A program made the position numbers and the translations under genes. The notes below the pieces were generated by a model. The model made no database searches and was not told where the DNA came from. It saw only the letters and a program-made list of their open reading frames with translations. From the NCBI RefSeq assembly GCF_014646695.1, contig NZ_BMNT01000005.1:193654-257653 (forward strand): 64,000 nucleotides of DNA. The letters are read 5' to 3'. Positions 61,900 to 64,000 of the stretch are shown here, piece by piece. The DNA comes from Sphaerisporangium melleum (lineage in GTDB: Bacteria; Actinomycetota; Actinomycetes; Streptosporangiales; Streptosporangiaceae). Each line of letters starts with the position of its first letter. The stretch's first letter is position 1.

Positions 61900-64000
61900 T
61901 CACTTCAGTCCGTACGCGCGGACGATCGTCTGCTCGAGCGCGTTGTCCTTCTTGTCCTGCGCGGTGGCCCGCAGCGTCATGAAGCGCGCGCCGGACGGCG
62001 GGCGCGGCTCGGCCGTCCAGCCGTCGCCGTGCCTGGTCAGCCGCTCCTGGCGCCAGGTGACCCCGTCGTCGTAGGACACCTGGAGAGCGAGCGACTTGAT
62101 CGTGCCGGAGTCCGGCCCACCGGGCAGGTGTGAGGGCAGCAGTGTCAGCGGGGCGCGGCGCGACGCCCGGCCCTGCCCGTCGGTCTCCACCTGGTAGTCG
62201 AGCTGAATCAGCGGCAGTTGCTCGGCTCGCGCGGTGGTACCGGAGGTGAAGCGCCAGGTCGTCTCGGTTCTGGTCGAGTACGGGAAGGCCGCCGCGTCCC
62301 GTCCGGTCGTCGCGACCAGCCGGTACGGCAGCCGCTTGGCGGCCAGACCCTCGACCGCCACGATGTAGCCGTCCTCGCGCGTCAGGAGCTTGTCGCCCTG
62401 ATACAGGCTGACCGACTGGGTCGCCTCGCTCCCTCCGTACAGCCCGACGTGGTCGGCGCCGGAGTCACCCCAGCCCGGGAGCGGGGCCCATATCGCGTCG
62501 CCCGTGCGCGCCGGCAGGTCGTAGGACGCGTTGAGCCGGGGCCGCTGGATCGGCCCGAACCACTGCTCGGTCAAGGTCCGGCCCGGGCGGTGGTCGACGG
62601 AGGCCGAGAGCTGCTGGGTCCTGATCATCCGGTCGCTGCCGCGCTGGTTCACCTCGGTGGTCCAGCGCAGGGCGCCGTCCGCGGTGATCCAGTCGGTACG
62701 GAACCGCTTCGAGCGGACCGGCATCGTGCTGCCCATCGCGCTGTCCAGGTGCGGCGAGTGGTCGTAGCGGTATTCCTCCACCTCGTCGCCGGCCTCCCGG
62801 CGGAAGTCGACCTGCACCTTGGCCAGGTCGTGCTCGCTCGGGCGGTAGGTCAGGTCGCCGGGGATCGAGCGGTCGTAGTAACGCACCAGGTCGTAGAGAT
62901 AGCCGGTGTCGGGGTTGGACTCGACGCGCAGGCGTACCGGGCCCTGCTGGATGCGGGTGATCAGCTCCTCACCCCAGGTCCGGCTGAGCCCGGCCACGGC
63001 GAGCGGAGTCCTCCGCAGCGGGATGCGCAGTCGGCCCAGGTCGTCGTTGACCATGAGCAGCAGCTTCACCCCGGCCGCCGCCGCGGCCGCGACCTGTTCG
63101 TCGTCGTCGCCGACGCGCACGACCGCGACCTTGCCGGCCGCGTCGAGTCCGGCGTAGTCGGACGCGCGACCCTCGCCCGCGAAGACGGCCTGGAGGTCAC
63201 TGGTGCCCGCGGGCAGCAGCGTCGCGCCCGGCAGGACCCACAGGTCGTCGAACGACCGCTTGCCGGACGTGATCGACAACAGCGGCTCGATCTTGCGCCA
63301 GCGCACGTTGAGCGCCATCTCGCCGGCGCGGACCTTCGGGGTCGGCTGCGCCCACAGGCTGTCGAATTCGGGGGCGATCGTGAGCGAGTCGATGACCGCG
63401 GCCTGGCCGTTCGAGCGGTAGTAGTCCATCCTGACCTGGCCGGTCACGGCGTCCTTGGGGGTGACGGCCTTGATCTCGCGCGTGGTGGCGGCATCGAGGG
63501 TCACGTCGGTGTCGTCATCGATCGTCAGCACCGGCACCTGCATCAGCGCCACGCCGATCGAGTCGGCGCCGTGGGTGCCCTGGACCTGGCCCCACATCCA
63601 CAGCGAGTACTCACCGTCGGGCACCAGCACGTCGAGCGATCCGCCGTCGACGCGCCACCAGTAGTACGGCGTCGACGGGTCGTTCTTGGGCATGAGGGTG
63701 AGGTCGCCCCACAGCGGGGCGCCGTTACGGTCCTTGGCCGTGACCCGCAGGTGCTTGAGCTTGTCCTCGGTGCTCACACCGATGACGGTGCGGACCGGCG
63801 GCGTACCGGCGCCGCGGGCCTCGATCACGCCGGTGTAGGTCCGCTTCGCGGCCACGCCGGTCAGGTTCGCGCTGACCGTGACCGTGGCCTGGCCGCCGGC
63901 CGGGACGGTGATCGTGGTGGCCGACAGCGCGAACAGTCCGCCGGGGGCCTCGGGGGCGTCGAGCGTGAGGTCGAGGGTGACCGGGGAGCCCGAGGTGTTG
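61900..64000 (-). CDS. C-terminal part of a large secreted subtilase-type (S8) protein (5' end outside window)
   Basis: The frame stays open to the window edge, so these roughly 700 residues are the C-terminal part. The segment nearest the edge is a fn3-like strand repeat (TITVPAGGQATVTVSANL) of the kind that follows the catalytic domain in actinobacterial S8 peptidases of 1,100-1,300 residues. A PA-like insert follows (GLDAAGKVAVVRVGDDDEQVAAAAAAGVKLLLMVND in outline), then beta-rich modules ending in a sequence about dose-like repair strands (SLALQVSYDDGVTWRQERL). No catalytic Asp/His/Ser is in view, so protease activity is inferred from domain order only. A GTG at 63855 is internal, not a start. 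Confidence 0.75.
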   Translation of the reverse strand, partial: NTSGSPVTLDLTLDAPEAPGGLFALSATTITVPAGGQATVTVSANLTGVAAKRTYTGVIEARGAGTPPVRTVIGVSTEDKLKHLRVTAKDRNGAPLWGDLTLMPKNDPSTPYYWWRVDGGSLDVLVPDGEYSLWMWGQVQGTHGADSIGVALMQVPVLTIDDDTDVTLDAATTREIKAVTPKDAVTGQVRMDYYRSNGQAAVIDSLTIAPEFDSLWAQPTPKVRAGEMALNVRWRKIEPLLSITSGKRSFDDLWVLPGATLLPAGTSDLQAVFAGEGRASDYAGLDAAGKVAVVRVGDDDEQVAAAAAAGVKLLLMVNDDLGRLRIPLRRTPLAVAGLSRTWGEELITRIQQGPVRLRVESNPDTGYLYDLVRYYDRSIPGDLTYRPSEHDLAKVQVDFRREAGDEVEEYRYDHSPHLDSAMGSTMPVRSKRFRTDWITADGALRWTTEVNQRGSDRMIRTQQLSASVDHRPGRTLTEQWFGPIQRPRLNASYDLPARTGDAIWAPLPGWGDSGADHVGLYGGSEATQSVSLYQGDKLLTREDGYIVAVEGLAAKRLPYRLVATTGRDAAAFPYSTRTETTWRFTSGTTARAEQLPLIQLDYQVETDGQGRASRRAPLTLLPSHLPGGPDSGTIKSLALQVSYDDGVTWRQERLTRHGDGWTAEPRPPSGARFMTLRATAQDKKDNALEQTIVRAYGLK

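Overview
The window reads as the chromosome of a high-GC (about 70%) filamentous actinobacterium. Streptosporangiales (Thermomonospora/Actinomadura/Nonomuraea relatives) is my inference from the gene mix and codon use, not a demonstrated assignment. Coding density is high, ATGA/GTGA start-stop overlaps are common and several genes look leaderless. I saw no tRNA, rRNA, CRISPR array, insertion sequence or prophage. Both ends cut genes: sppA on the left and a subtilase-type protein on the right.

Layout. 0-8 kb: SppA protease, then regulator/target pairs: MarR with a cupin protein, Rrf2 with an AhpD-like protein, MarR with a DHA2 drug exporter. A flavin reductase-like protein and a zinc-type quinone reductase follow. 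8.4-12 kb: a four-gene osmoprotectant ABC importer on the minus strand. 12.3-14.7 kb: a large sigma-factor-like protein ending in a single membrane helix. 14.8-17 kb: VOC protein, HxlR regulator, RibD-C reductase, F420/FMN split-barrel protein. 17-24.2 kb: a steroid side-chain degradation island in the same gene order as the mycobacterial igr operon (FadE28, FadE29, ChsH2, ChsH1 and Ltp2 types), with divergent KstR-type repressor and FadA5-type thiolase genes. 24.4-27.4 kb: GntR regulator, Ser/Thr kinase, Cu/Zn SOD-like secreted protein.

27.6-36.6 kb: one nine-gene minus-strand operon for L-fucose uptake and its non-phosphorylating oxidation. It holds an ABC importer, mutarotase, dehydrogenase, lactonase, dehydratase, second dehydrogenase and FAH-type hydrolase, a route that ends in pyruvate and lactate. 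A CATCSGATG palindrome before this operon also sits just ahead of the GntR gene at 24.4 kb, suggesting that GntR controls it. 36.9-44.3 kb: a CYP125-like P450, then a glycoconjugate set: PIG-V-like GT-C enzyme, GDP-mannose 4,6-dehydratase, GT4 glycosyltransferase, methyltransferase and an alpha/alpha-toroid protein.

44.5-55.7 kb: regulators. These are an RsbW-like ATPase, an ArsR/SRPBCC pair, an orphan histidine kinase whose N-terminal membrane segment is tandemly duplicated, two LuxR-LAL regulators either side of a TetR gene, and a secreted SRPBCC protein. 55.9-61.7 kb: a methyltransferase, an epoxide hydrolase/SnoaL pair behind two matching palindromes, a truncated ATPase, a MEKHLA protein, and a split-barrel oxidoreductase, 3Fe-4S ferredoxin and alcohol dehydrogenase run.

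Links between regions. Sites fitting the KstR consensus TnnAACnnGTTnnA (one with a single change) precede the igr-type operon, fadA5, the P450 and the split-barrel/ferredoxin/ADH run. A fifth, perfectly palindromic site lies before gmd and the glycosyltransferase operon. This implies a dispersed steroid regulon with its redox partners and possibly an unexpected glycoconjugate branch.
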